Source: Sindora glabra
Taxonomy: Eukaryota > Streptophyta > Magnoliopsida > Fabales > Fabaceae
Length of the DNA: 64,000 nt
Assembly (NCBI GenBank): GCA_020226215.1
Contig: CM035227.1
Coordinates: forward strand, 22,013,866-22,077,865
Reading direction: 5' to 3'
Shown here: piece by piece, positions 11,205 through 22,100 of the stretch
How positions within the stretch are numbered: position 1 is the first letter of the stretch
How the letters are laid out: each line of letters starts with the position of its first letter
Notes under the pieces: generated by a model
Database searches by the model: none
Seen by the model: the letters and a program-made list of their open reading frames with translations, nothing else
What the model was told of the DNA's origin: nothing
Translations under genes and position numbers: made by a program

Positions 11205-12296
11205 TCAAACATTAAAGCTGGATTGAGAAGCTCCTCTGGCAGCACGAGCAGTGTGGAACTTCCATATAAACAGGTAGTCCTTGAATTCACAGGATAATCT
11301 AGTAACGTCGCAGAAAGCATCCACCGACCTTCTCTTCTGGTCAGCTTCCCATTCTATCCTCACCCAGCAAGAAAACCGATTATGTGAAATTGGTATCCTT
11401 GAATCACGAAGATTCAGTGTCACCTCCCCACAGATCCTCTTGCATGTCCTACCACCTGTAACCATGGAATCGAGCCAAGAACATTCTGGCTGACCCACCA
11501 AATCCTTGTACGCAGAATTTGCAACTCTAACCTTGTTGTTTGAGTCCGATATAACGGCCGGCAAAACCTCGGACTCGATCTCTTCCTCAATCTCTTCTTT
11601 TCCCTTGAGTTTTTTGTCTGCCGGAGGCAGGCTAGGATCTTGACAGATCATTCCAACGCTTATTCTGGAACCTATAGGACGAACTGGCTGTGGTGCTATG
11701 ACATTGCTCACTGGAATTGGCGCCTGTAACTGAAGCAAAAGATCCTTTTCTTCTGGAACCGCTGCCAAGGTGTTCAAATCAATGACTTTCTCTCTGCAGG
11801 GTTTCATGGAATCCAATTCAGGTACTGTCATTTTTTCGTCAGGAGAGCATGGGAGAAGGGGGAGTGTGACTAAGTTTGGAGCAGTATTACAGTTTGGGGC
11901 AGGTTTGTCCAAGCTGCAATTAAGCATGCAGAGGTTCGGATTAGAAAGAGGGAGCTGAGGAAAGCCGCCATGAGAGAAGCTGTGCAAAGAGAGCTGGTTG
12001 TTTGGTGGAGACGTGACATGAGAAGTGGGACAAAATCCAAGGACATGCGGTTTCTGTCTCTTGAAGGAAGGCAGTGCTAAAGAAGCTCTGCCTCTCTTCC
12101 GAGTCCTGGTTGGCCTAGCCTGCAATTGTGGCCACAAATGCCTGAGGTAAGGAGAATCTTTGATCTTCTGGGATAGGGAAGATGAACTGTCATTCATGGA
12201 AGTCTCAGGTTTTGGAGCTATGGGTCTGTACCTGGACATGATTTCGGCAGTTTTTGCTGTGTTTGAAGAATTATGAGGATTCAAGGTCTTAATCAT
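11205..12296 (-). CDS. RYRPIAPKP / DUF7950-like plant protein, 363 aa
   Basis: Single-exon gene convergent with NDUFS4. The N-terminus has MSRYRPIAPKPE (residues 20-31), typical of a plant-specific uncharacterised family that I associate with DUF7950. Next come an SPYLRHLWPQLQARPTRTRKRGR segment (48-70) with a basic, nuclear-localisation-like RTRKRGR run, and a low-complexity Pro/Leu/Ser middle. VIDLN (171-175) resembles the start of an EAR-type motif, but the expected proline is absent. An acidic/lysine stretch spans 230-243. The conserved C-terminal domain covers about 255-345: VRVANSAYKDLVGQ, CSWLD, CKRICGEV and RFSCWVRIEWE. Two ATGs are possible (residues 1 and 20); the second starts right at the conserved motif. 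Function is unknown; a nuclear regulatory role is only inference. Confidence 0.8.
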   Translation of the reverse strand: MIKTLNPHNSSNTAKTAEIMSRYRPIAPKPETSMNDSSSSLSQKIKDSPYLRHLWPQLQARPTRTRKRGRASLALPSFKRQKPHVLGFCPTSHVTSPPNNQLSLHSFSHGGFPQLPLSNPNLCMLNCSLDKPAPNCNTAPNLVTLPLLPCSPDEKMTVPELDSMKPCREKVIDLNTLAAVPEEKDLLLQLQAPIPVSNVIAPQPVRPIGSRISVGMICQDPSLPPADKKLKGKEEIEEEIESEVLPAVISDSNNKVRVANSAYKDLVGQPECSWLDSMVTGGRTCKRICGEVTLNLRDSRIPISHNRFSCWVRIEWEADQKRRSVDAFCDVTRLSCEFKDYLFIWKFHTARAARGASQSSFNV

Positions 12297-12660
12297 GGTG
12301 CCGGATTTTTCCAGTCTATCTCACCTCTGTGTTTCTTTCTTGGCTATAACTTGTTTGTGCAAATGGCGAGCGTATTTGTACAGGATGTTATTGAAGAGGC
12401 ATAGTAGAAGCAGCTGGTGTGAATGCCATAACCGGGGATGATGTTAACGAGGAGGAGAGCTTTAAAGGAAGGAGGGGTTACAATGACTCGGTGGAGGGGA
12501 GGATGAATTGTGTTGGGGGTGTTTTGAAGTTAGAGAAGTAACCAATTGGAGGCGGGCAACGTGAAGAAAGTAATGAGGAGTAAGGGACACTTGTAAATTT
12601 ACTGTGGGTACGTGTTGGCGACTCTTAACAGTGAGTTCATGCAAGCTTACACATAATATT
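12297..12660 (-). promoter_or_regulatory. 5' leader and proximal promoter of the DUF7950-like gene
   Basis: Upstream of the minus-strand ATG. It is moderately GC-rich and gene-like in composition, with an ACGT-core word (tacgtgt) near 12610. A 60-codon minus-strand open stretch at 12462-12644 has no recognisable features and is taken as non-coding. Confidence 0.4.
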
Positions 12661-12679
12661 TGATAAATAAATAAATAAG

Positions 12680-13130
12680 CACTTGTTTTGGGATAATATT
12701 TGATGAGTCAAAGAGGGGAAGGAAACGGAAGCAGAAGGGCAGGACATGTCATGGCTCGAAGGGGGAGGCCAATGAGAGAGGTTCAGAGAGTGGCCGCCAT
12801 GCGTGAGAACACCTATTAGGATTGGTTTGGCTGTGTCGGTCCTTTTTCCTATGTTTCGCGAAATAAATTCACAGTTCCAGTCGGTTACTTTTGGTCTATT
12901 TCCACGCGTTGCCTCCTCCTCTCTGCTCTACATGCAGTGGACGAACTGGGGTCCGATTGGACGGACTCATAGCCGCACTCCGCACCACACAGGCAAAATA
13001 CCAATAGCCGCTCACACGCGGCCCTCATCGGGAGCCTTCAGCAGCCAGCTAGGGAGAAGTAACACCTTGTTTTGCGTGCCATCTTTAAATGTCAAGCCTT
13101 CGTTTTTCTAGTTTCAACCTCTCCCGTTAC
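12680..13130. other. GC-richer unassigned block
   Basis: Clearly less AT-rich than its surroundings, with CpG-containing words (cacgcgg, cgcgttg). A 102-codon plus-strand open stretch (12803-13111) lies in it, but its translation shows no domain, signal peptide or repeat that I recognise. It could be a distal promoter, a non-coding exon or gene debris. Confidence 0.3.
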
Positions 13131-13263
13131 ATTGATCCCATTTCCATATTGAGTCAATACTCGTTGCTTTATTTTTAATCCTTGTTTGCTTGGGGATATA
13201 GAAATTGGGAAGAAGTAAAATTTTAAATTTTTTACTTTTTTTATTTTGATAGAGAGAAATAAA

Positions 13264-13705
13264 GAAGAAAAAATATTAAAATAAAATGTGATTATTATAA
13301 CTTAATAATCTCAAAAATAATTTTTTTAATTTCTTTCTGAGTCAAATTTATTCTTTTTTATTTTCCTTTAATTTTTAACAAAAAAGTTAAAGTTCGCCTG
13401 TTACTAATTTAATTTTAATTATTTTTTGTTTTTTAATATAGGATCAATGTCCTAAAATTCGATTTTGTTTGTTGATCTAGAAGAAGGGGAAAATATTAAA
13501 ATAAAATATGTGATTATTATAATTTAATAAATTCAAAAATAATTTTTTAATTTCTCCCTAATTCAAATTTAAAATTATTTTTTCCTTCTCTTTTCTCCCT
13601 AACCAAGTAAAGGTAAATCTTGCTCGTCACAAATTTAATTTTAATCATTTTTTGTTTTTCAATATAATATGAATGTTCTAAAACTTAATTCCATTCATTA
13701 ATCCG
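13264..13705. repeat. two-copy tandem repeat, ~220-bp unit
   Basis: Units start at 13264 and 13483. Both run through aatattaaaataaaat, gtgattattataa, aaaaataattttt, tttaattttaat and ttttttgttttt in the same order. Divergence is moderate. Confidence 0.65.
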
Positions 13706-13811
13706 ACAAGATAGTTAAATTAAGATTAGATTAATTTAACTAGTTAAATAGGATAATAAAATTGGCTAATATATTTTTAATGTATAAATTATATAGTGTA
13801 ATGCATATAAA

Positions 13812-14125
13812 AGATATGAAAAATTATTTAACTAATAAAAGTATATTTTTATAACACAACAAATCATTCAATATAATTTTAATTAAAATAAAAGATTAGT
13901 AACAAAAATTTTATCTTTATTTTCAATTACAATCGTACAAGTGGTCAAATCAATTGATATACATTTTATATATATATATATATATATATCCTTCTAGAAG
14001 ATATAAAAAATTTAATATACTTAACTAGTGTATTTTTAAAATACAACAAAAAAATTCAATATAATTCTAATTGAAATAAAAAATTAATAATCAAAATTTT
14101 ACCTTTAATTATAATTACAATTATA
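13812..14125. repeat. two-copy repeat (~187-bp period) around a TA microsatellite
   Basis: Copies at about 13812-13930 and 14000-14125 share gatat-aaaaatt, ttcaatataattntaatt and caaaattttaccttt-like blocks. A (TA)n run at about 13967-13989 separates them. Confidence 0.55.
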
Positions 14126-14449
14126 TAATTCTTATTTTTTAATATTTAAATTATTTAGTTATTCATTTTGTAATTTAAGTTTTAAACTGGACTTGATCCA
14201 AATCAAGTTTACGTCTAAAAATTAAAAAACAAATGAAATGAATTAATAGCTGGAATGAACCACAATTTCAATCAAAGTTTTATCGAGTTTAGCAGTTAAA
14301 TTTAAATTTTTATCTAATTCAATTTATAAGTATTTCTGATCTGTTTTAACATCCAAATTTCATTCTGATCGGACGGTTTCAATCGGTTGAAATTTTAAAT
14401 TATTGCATACGGTAAAAGTAAAGAACTTATTTATTTATTTATTGAAGGA

Positions 14450-14830
14450 ATGTGAGGGATTGAGTCCGAATAAAGGCAAAGTTGACATCGTGAACCAAAG
14501 ATACAATTACGAATGTTCGAAAGATGGCATTGACGAGAAGAGAAACGATTTGTTAAAAGAGGAAAGTAGGCGCTGATTGTATTGGCTTTTTGCTGCCACA
14601 TGTTTTATTCTTTAACTGACAATTTTACACTTTCGTGGCAGTTACGGAGGCTGTGTAATAGTTCAACTGGCCTTTCTTCGTTAGGGATTGATGGACACTG
14701 CTCGAGTCGTTGGGTTAGGATGCAGGGGAATGCTCGAATCGTTGGGTTAGGATATAGGGGAGGAAAACGACATTTGATCTCTTCAGTTGGAGTGTTTGGA
14801 CCAGTAAAATTTGTAGCTTCTTATTAAAAG
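14450..14830. other. unassigned low-copy-looking block with a 32-bp tandem duplication
   Basis: Higher GC than its flanks. Two adjacent 32-bp units start at 14701 (ctcgagtcgttgggttagga) and 14733 (ctcgaatcgttgggttagga). An 81-codon plus-strand open stretch covers them, but its product resembles nothing I know, so no gene is called. Confidence 0.4.
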
Positions 14831-15409
14831 TAATATTATGGAAGTTTCATTTTATACGGTGCCAAATATTTTTATTATTAAATTATATTTAATATATTAA
14901 ATTTTATATCTTTAATTTTAATTTAATTATTTTATTTTAAAATAATAATTTAATAATAAAATATTTAACTAAAGTAGTTTAGCATTATCCTTCTATTAAT
15001 CATACTGCAATTCTAATTTGGTTGTTCAGTGGTTCTAATATTATGAGTAAATGATACCAAATATGTGCCTTAGAGAGAATTTTTTTATTTTATTTATTTT
15101 TCATAACTTGCCACTTAATACAATCACATAATATTTTAAATTGAAATTTAAATCACAAAAAAGTATAAAAAATGACATCAGACCCCAGGGAGGAAGTATA
15201 ATAGTTGAAAATATTTTTATAAAATATTAAAATAATAAAAAATATTTTTTAAATATTAAGTATAGAGAGTATAATAAAAATATTATTCTAAATTTTAAAG
15301 AGAAAATTATTTTCTCTTATTGCCATATTTTTTAGTATCATGATTTTTTAATTAAGATATACATGTAATAGAGCACATTTTTATTTTAAGGTGACATTTG
15401 TTTTGAGAA
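14831..15409. other. AT-rich spacer
   Basis: No gene, microsatellite or recognisable element seen. Confidence 0.5.
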
Positions 15410-16430
15410 ATTATAAGATGTGTTTGTATATATTTTGGTCTTTGTGTTTTTAAAAATTATAAGTTATTTATTTACTATTTTTAAAATATTTATTTTATTT
15501 TTTAAAAAATAAATTTCTATTTAGCAAACTATTTTTAATATTTGATTTTGAAAACTATAAATCTACTTGGATTCTATTTTAAAATAGTTTTTTTTTGTTT
15601 TTAAAAACAAAAACACTAAAGAACTTATTTGGCAACGCTTTCTTAGATTTTATTTTTAAAATTTGTTTTTGAATTTGTTATTAAAAAAAGGAATGAATTT
15701 TAGATATTTTTTAAATTTATTTTTATTCTTGATGGTAGTTTTATAATTAGATAAAAAAAAATTTCTTATTTATTTTTCTAAACATCCTCTATCATTTATT
15801 TTTATTGAATTCAAAAATAATTTTTGAAAATAAACAAATATTTTTTAAAAATAAATTTTAAGAATAATTTATAAAATTAAAATAAAAGTATATCCAAACA
15901 CACCTTATAACTTCAAATGAGTAACTTAAAATAGAAAGATAGAAAGAAGTTTTTTATGTTTTTCTTAACTTATTATTTTGTTTTGAATGTTAATTTTATA
16001 ATTAAATAAAATATTTTTATTTATTTATTTAAACATCATTTATTCTTTATTTTTAGTTTTAAAAATATTTTTTGAAAATAAAAAATAATTTTTAAAGCAA
16101 TTTGTAAAAACCTTTTAAACTAATTTTTTTTTATTTTCAAAAAATATTTTTAGGTGAAAGGAAAATAAAAAATAGAGTGTAATCAGTATTAAGAATAAAA
16201 AAATATTTTATTTAATTATAAAACTAATATAAAAAATAAGAGAATAAGTTAAGCAAATATCTAAAAGTTATTTTTATTTTTCTATTTTTAAGTTACACAT
16301 TTGAAATTACAATTTTTAGAAATAAATTTTAAATATATATTTTTAAATAAATTCTCCTATTTTAAAAAAATAAAAAATAAAATTTTGATTTTGAAAATAG
16401 TAAATAAATAGATCCATATATTCTTAGGAG
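15410..16430. repeat. AT-rich repeat family C, ~1 kb with inverted ends
   Basis: The start (ttatttatttactattttt, near 15460) reappears in reverse at the other end (gaaaatagtaaataaataga, near 16395), so the ends are imperfect inverted repeats. Inner words such as gaattttagatatttt and tagttttataattagataaa recur at about 32.83-33.34 and 35.93-36.30 kb. It looks like a non-autonomous element with no coding capacity. Confidence 0.5.
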
Positions 16431-16439
16431 ATAAATTCT

Positions 16440-16900
16440 TAGGCATGCAGTATTGTCATATTTGATTTATTTAAATATATTATTTGGAATGTTATAATAT
16501 TATACTTTAATTAATTTATATATTTTTAAAAATATTATTAGATTATCAAATATATCTTCATTAAAAATTGAGTGATCAATAATAATAAATGATGGTTAAT
16601 AGTAGGTGATAGTTAATAATAATTAGTAATGATAGATGATGATTAATAATAGTTATTAGCTGTGACAGTTGTCATCACTGATAATAATAACTAATAATGA
16701 TTAATGATGGTAAGTGATGATTAATTATAATTAATCACAATATATGATGGTAAAATAAAATATTAATAATATTATGGTTTTAATAGAATAATGAGTAAAA
16801 TAATTTATCTATATCACTAAAATATTTTTGTGTCATAAGAATGTAAAATACTCACATTCCTATAAAAATATTTTAAAAGAATATTTAACTAAAAACATTC
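16440..16900. repeat. repeat family B, copy 1, with GAT/GGT-type minisatellite
   Basis: The flanking words gaatgttataatattata, ttaattaatttatatatttt and aaaatattattagatta, then a tract of irregular TGATGG/TAATAG/TGATTA triplets (about 16570-16750), then taaaataaaat and atactcacattcc, match in order the sequence at about 36.36-36.90 kb. The triplet tract differs in length and composition between the copies. Confidence 0.6.
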
Positions 16901-17456
16901 TCCAAAAGTGGTGCATGATTAACAAAAAAATTTCTCACGTTTTTTAGAATATTTTAAAGGAATAAACGATTTTCATATTTAATTGAAAATTTTGATTTAG
17001 AAAAATATTCCCAGACCAAAATTTTAAATCAAATACTTTTTTTAAATTTTAACTAAATATAAAAATTTTATGCTCCCATAAAATATGAAAACAATTACAC
17101 TTATTACACACCACTTAAATAAATAAAATTTATCGAAAAAATATCTTTAAGAAAACAATACATAGGTTACGCAACCATCTATACCTCCAATAATAAATGA
17201 AGAAAATTTAGTCAAATATCACCTCCATCTGAAACTCATATGCATTAAATAAAATTAAATGATCTAGAATCAATAACATGTTGTATACATAGCACGCGCC
17301 AGTGTGTAGATGTTGGGGCAGCAGTATATTTATATTAAATGGGCGGAATATTTTTATATAAAAAATAATAAGTATGAATTATAATTATCAATTTATTTTC
17401 ATCCATGGTTAGGATTAATTTGTTTCACCCAATATTATTAACACAGGGTCATTATA

Positions 17457-17482
17457 TACACACACTTTTTGTGTGTGTGTGT
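17457..17482. repeat. CA/TG microsatellite hairpin
   Basis: A short (AC)n run followed by tttttt and a (GT)n run forms a self-complementary stem. Confidence 0.6.
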
Positions 17483-17818
17483 GTGGAGCTAAACGTAGAA
17501 ATTTGCAATCTTCACTTTCTTAACTGAAAAAAATACACTAAAAATTCAATAATAGTAAAAAAATAAAAAGTATTAAATTTAATTTACCACTATTAATAAT
17601 TATTTTAATTAATGAGTATATTTATTATAAAAAAGAGAGAAAATAAATAGAGTTAACTTAAATACTATAAATTAGTATTTTCTTATTAGCATTATTTAAA
17701 TATTTTTTTATTTTATTATCATTAAATTAACAATATGATCTTTTCATCCAAATGAAAAAGCAACAATTGCTAACTTTTGCATATAGATGTAGAGGTCAAC
17801 ATCCTCTCTCTCTCTTTT

Positions 17819-17840
17819 TATATATATATATATATATATA
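17819..17840. repeat. TA microsatellite
   Basis: A simple (TA)n run of about 20 bp preceded by a (CT)n run. Confidence 0.6.
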
Positions 17841-17946
17841 ACTTAATAAATCCACGAACACCAATATTCAATGAGTCAGTACAATAAAGGCACTCAAAAT
17901 GTCACAACCTTCTAAGACTATAACTAACATAGAATTCATTAGCTAA

Positions 17947-18238
17947 GGGGTCGTTTGATATGCAATAAAAATATAGGAAATTATATTTCCTATCTGTGAG
18001 TTATTTGGTTGCTCACAAAATATGAGAAATCACTTTACAGGAAATTGTATTTCCTACAGAACATGGAAAATCATTTACTTAGTCCCCTCTAGATAATTTC
18101 TATTTCCTGAGAAATGTAACTTTCTTCATATCAACCAAACAATATTGGAAACTTTCAGGGAAATTCATATAGGAAGTAATTTTTTAGGAAATTTAACTTC
18201 TTGTAGGAACTTATTTCCCACATGAACCAAACAACTCC
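17947..18238. mobile_element. Tourist-like MITE, ~292 bp
   Basis: It begins ggggtcgtttgatatg and ends catgaaccaaacaactcc, whose reverse complement is ggagttgtttggttcatg. Both ends therefore share GG-G-T-GTTTG. TAA flanks both sides (17944-17946 and 18239-18241). TAA/TTA duplications with a G-rich GTTTGG terminus are characteristic of PIF/Harbinger (Tourist) MITEs. No coding capacity. Confidence 0.75.
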
Positions 18239-18449
18239 TAATTTCCATTGGCCTAACTTTATACTAAACCCAGTATCATTGCATTCCTTGTAGATCATTA
18301 AAAAAAATATTGATAAAACAGGTCAAAGATATTTATGAATAATCAATTTTATCTATGTTAACTAATCTTGATTTCCATACAAAGAGTCCTACTTAGTAAA
18401 CTGGTTACTCATTACAAGGCTTGGGATAATATTATTACTTATAAATAAA
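18191..18449. repeat. segmental duplication, copy 1 (~260 bp)
   Basis: Nearly the same sequence recurs at 18931-19184, including catgaaccaaac, ctaactttatactaaaccca, attgataaaacaggtcaaag and gagtcctacttagtaaact. Copy 1 spans the right end of the Tourist-like MITE and its right flank. Confidence 0.8.
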
Positions 18450-18930
18450 AAGATTTACTTTAGCTATCTTACCTAAAAAAATGCTAGGAAGAATTCATTC
18501 TTGTGGTAATGACAGTGGTGGAGCATCTGCAATAATATTTATGGAAAAAAAAATAACAAAGAAGAAAGTGAATTTAAAACTCAATAAATAAACAATTTAC
18601 TCAATAATATAATTAAAAGGGTGTTTACAGTGCCTTTCTTATTAAAATCATTATTCATTCAAGAGTATGCCTATATACAATTATGTAAACAACAATAATA
18701 GTTCCACTTGAATAAGTGTAAATGAGTAATTGATTATATATAAATAAAAAAAAAAAAGACATTCAAATCTCCTTGTGTCTCTCAATTAGCATTATCCCTT
18801 CACACATATCCATCTTTATTTTTTCAAAGTTTGTTTTATCCTCTCGTAAATAGTTTTTTGGATATGATAATAATCACAATTCACATATTTCAATCTACGC
18901 CTTGATATTTCACATCATAAACAAATCTCA
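18450..18930. other. AT-rich spacer between duplicated segments
   Basis: No gene or element recognised. Confidence 0.5.
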
Positions 18931-19184
18931 TTTTAACTTTCTGTAAGAACTTATTTTTCACATGAACCAAACGACTCCTAATTTCCATTAGTCTAACTTT
19001 ATACTAAACCCAGTATCATTGCATTCCTAGTATCATTAAAAAAAATATTGATAAAACAGGTCAAAGATATTTATGAATAATCAATTTCATCTATTTAACT
19101 AATCTTGATTTCTATATGAAGAGTCCTACTTAGTAAACTAGTTACTCGTTACAAGGCTTAGGATAATATTATTACTTATAAATA
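18931..19184. repeat. segmental duplication, copy 2 (~254 bp)
   Basis: Direct repeat of 18191-18449 about 740 bp downstream, with scattered substitutions and small indels. It carries only the right terminus of the MITE, so the MITE predates the duplication. Confidence 0.8.
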
Positions 19185-22100
19185 GGTTTTTTTCCTATTG
19201 AATATTGTATATTATTATTAGTGAACAAAGGCAATGTGTGATATACGATGGAAACATAGCTAAGATTGATAATCGTAATATTTGAATACCCAAACAATAT
19301 AAAAGGATTGTATACAATTACTTTATGTTTTGTTAAGTAAATTACTTGTTTATTAAGTTTATGATTCACTAATTTTATTTTAAAATGTCTTAGAAATTGA
19401 CATGTTACAACTTTTCAACTACTATCTATGTCTCAAGAGTTGAGTTCTCCTTTAAAGTTTGTTTAGCCATCATAATCAATGTTTAATTGTGCTTAGAATG
19501 TTTTAAACCTTGTAGGAAAGTTGTAAAAACTTGAAATAATATTAAATATAAATTATAAATATTATCATGAATTTTTTTATAATGGATACAAGAGAACCAA
19601 TTTGTGATCTAGGATCTGTGCAATAAGGCCAAAGTAGGATTAGGCAAGTTTATAAAAAATCAAGAAATAATTTTCACATCAATCACGATTAGGTATGTCA
19701 TGAGACAGGTCATAACAATCCTCTTTTCCTATGCTTCATTAACTAATATAATTTTTGTACTAAATCATTAGTACTCGCAGCTGTACCCTTTTACCAACCT
19801 CTTCTCTTATAAATGCCCTTTATCACATTTATATAAAAGAAGAATGAGGAAGTACCCAAAAATGATTTTCTTTTTATCCCATTTAATAGCCTTAACTCAG
19901 AGTGCTTAGTCCTTACTTCTCCCAAGCCACACTTTAAAATCCTGTTGATATACTTACACATTTATTCACCTCCCGAACCCATTTTCCTTATCAACAACTA
20001 TTTTTTAAATTAACAAGAAATTGTTTTCTATTATGTTATATTTAACTTTTTTTTCCATATTCAATTGCTATTATCTCTTTAATTTTAGGGTGGTTGGATA
20101 TTGCTCTTTTCAACTTGAAAAACTTAAAAAATCATCTTCTTAAACTTTATAAAACTTCAAATTAATATTCATTATTCACTTAATTAATCATTTTATTAAA
20201 TAATGTGCCTTTTTCATGAGGTTTTTAAACAAGACAATTATAGTATGTTGGTTTTTTTAATCACCTTTTAATATAATTTTTATATAATATAATTAATAGA
20301 AATTAAATTATATAAAAAAAATTTAATTAAATACTTATATGTGAAAAAATAACTAAATAAATTAATATTTTATAATATTATGATTCTTATTTAAAACTTT
20401 CATAAAAATTATATAATTTAATAAAATGATTAATTAAATAGATGATGGATGTTATTTTTGAATTGTGTGAAGTTCAAAGGGATAGTTTTCAAGGTAAAAT
20501 CGAATCACTCAAAGTTGAAGAAGTATTTTGCAATCTCCATTAAATTTTAATAAGTTTGTGTCGACGAAGAAACTTGAAAGTTTATATATTGAGAATTGAA
20601 ATTCTTTTTGTTTTATTTCAAAAGTGGTTCTAGCCGGGCAAAAGACTTGTAATTGACAGGGGTGAGTGTAATTTAATTTTATGTTATTATTTATTTATAT
20701 ATTATAATATTAATAAAAATTATAAAAATATTTTAAATATTATTCAAAATTATTAATTTTTAATACTATATCATCGTACTATTTATTAATAGTGTATAGA
20801 ATTTTTCCTCATAGATCAAATTTACACCCATCCATAAATAGCCACTCTTATTTAATTCAAAAAAAAATCAAGATCATTCTTATTTTGTAAGTTATAAAAT
20901 TCATGTCATCTTCACCTATAAAATACCTACTATTATGGATAAAATTTTATAATAAAAATTAGGGTAAATTACTTCTACTTTTCTTGAGTTTTGAACTAAA
21001 TACACACAGTTCTCCTTAATTTATAAAATCATACAATCACTTTTCCTGTACTTATTTTTACATGATAGTATCCTCCATTTTCTTAATTGCCCTTTAAGAA
21101 ATTCTGACAAATGATGACATCATCCGCATTCTAAAAAATTTAATACCCAAACTACCCCTTTCAGAAACTAACATGTATATTTATAAAATAAGCATTAAAA
21201 ACTAAGATGATAAACACCATTTATTCCCTTATATTATAATTTCATATATTTATTTTATAACACATTAATTTATTAAGAAATATAATTTTAATTATGTTTT
21301 TATTCATTTTTAAAATAAAACCATATTGTAAAGACAAGAAATAAACATAATTATTATATTAATTTTTGTATTTTTTATGATATTTAATAATTATCAATCA
21401 CTAAAAATATGATTAGTGTAATTATATAATAATTTGTTATTATATACAAATAAATCAAAATGCAAGCTTAAAAAATACACATTTATTATTTTATAGTAAT
21501 TAATAATTGAACAATTTATAAAAAAGGGTAAAATATATTCCCCTCCCCTAAATTTATCCTAATTACAATTCATTACCCTCATTTTTCACTTTTGGTTCTT
21601 AGACCCCTAAAGAATTGATAACACTTGCACTCCCTTTCCTTTAGGATGCTTTTCTGTTAATTAAAGTAATAGACTCTAGATAATAAGTGGAAAGTTAAAT
21701 TTTGTAAATAAAAATACCCTCTTCATCACATTAGACTTTGTTTAAGAAAGGGATGGAGCTTTTGCTAATTGGAAATCTTTTCTTTTCATAAGTCAAAAAA
21801 TCATGAACATAGAAACAGTGACACGAAGTAATACAAGACTTCTAATAAAAAAGTGTATTTATATATTTCTTGCAAAAAAAAAAATTAGTATCACTATATA
21901 ATTTCTTCCTATAATCTATACAACAAGAAAAAATATATTCTTAATTTTTTAAATTAACATATAAATATGAATAACAATTTTCTTTAAAACAACTCATAAA
22001 AAATGAACGAAAAGAGTACTTCTTAAAATTGTGTTTCTCTACACTCTTGAATAGAAGGAGAAAGGAGTATTGATACAACTTCTTGCAAGTATTTTATAAA

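Noticed and set aside
12803..13111. 102-codon plus-strand frame
   Set aside because: In a GC-richer block where long frames are more likely; the translation shows no domain, periodicity or targeting signal.
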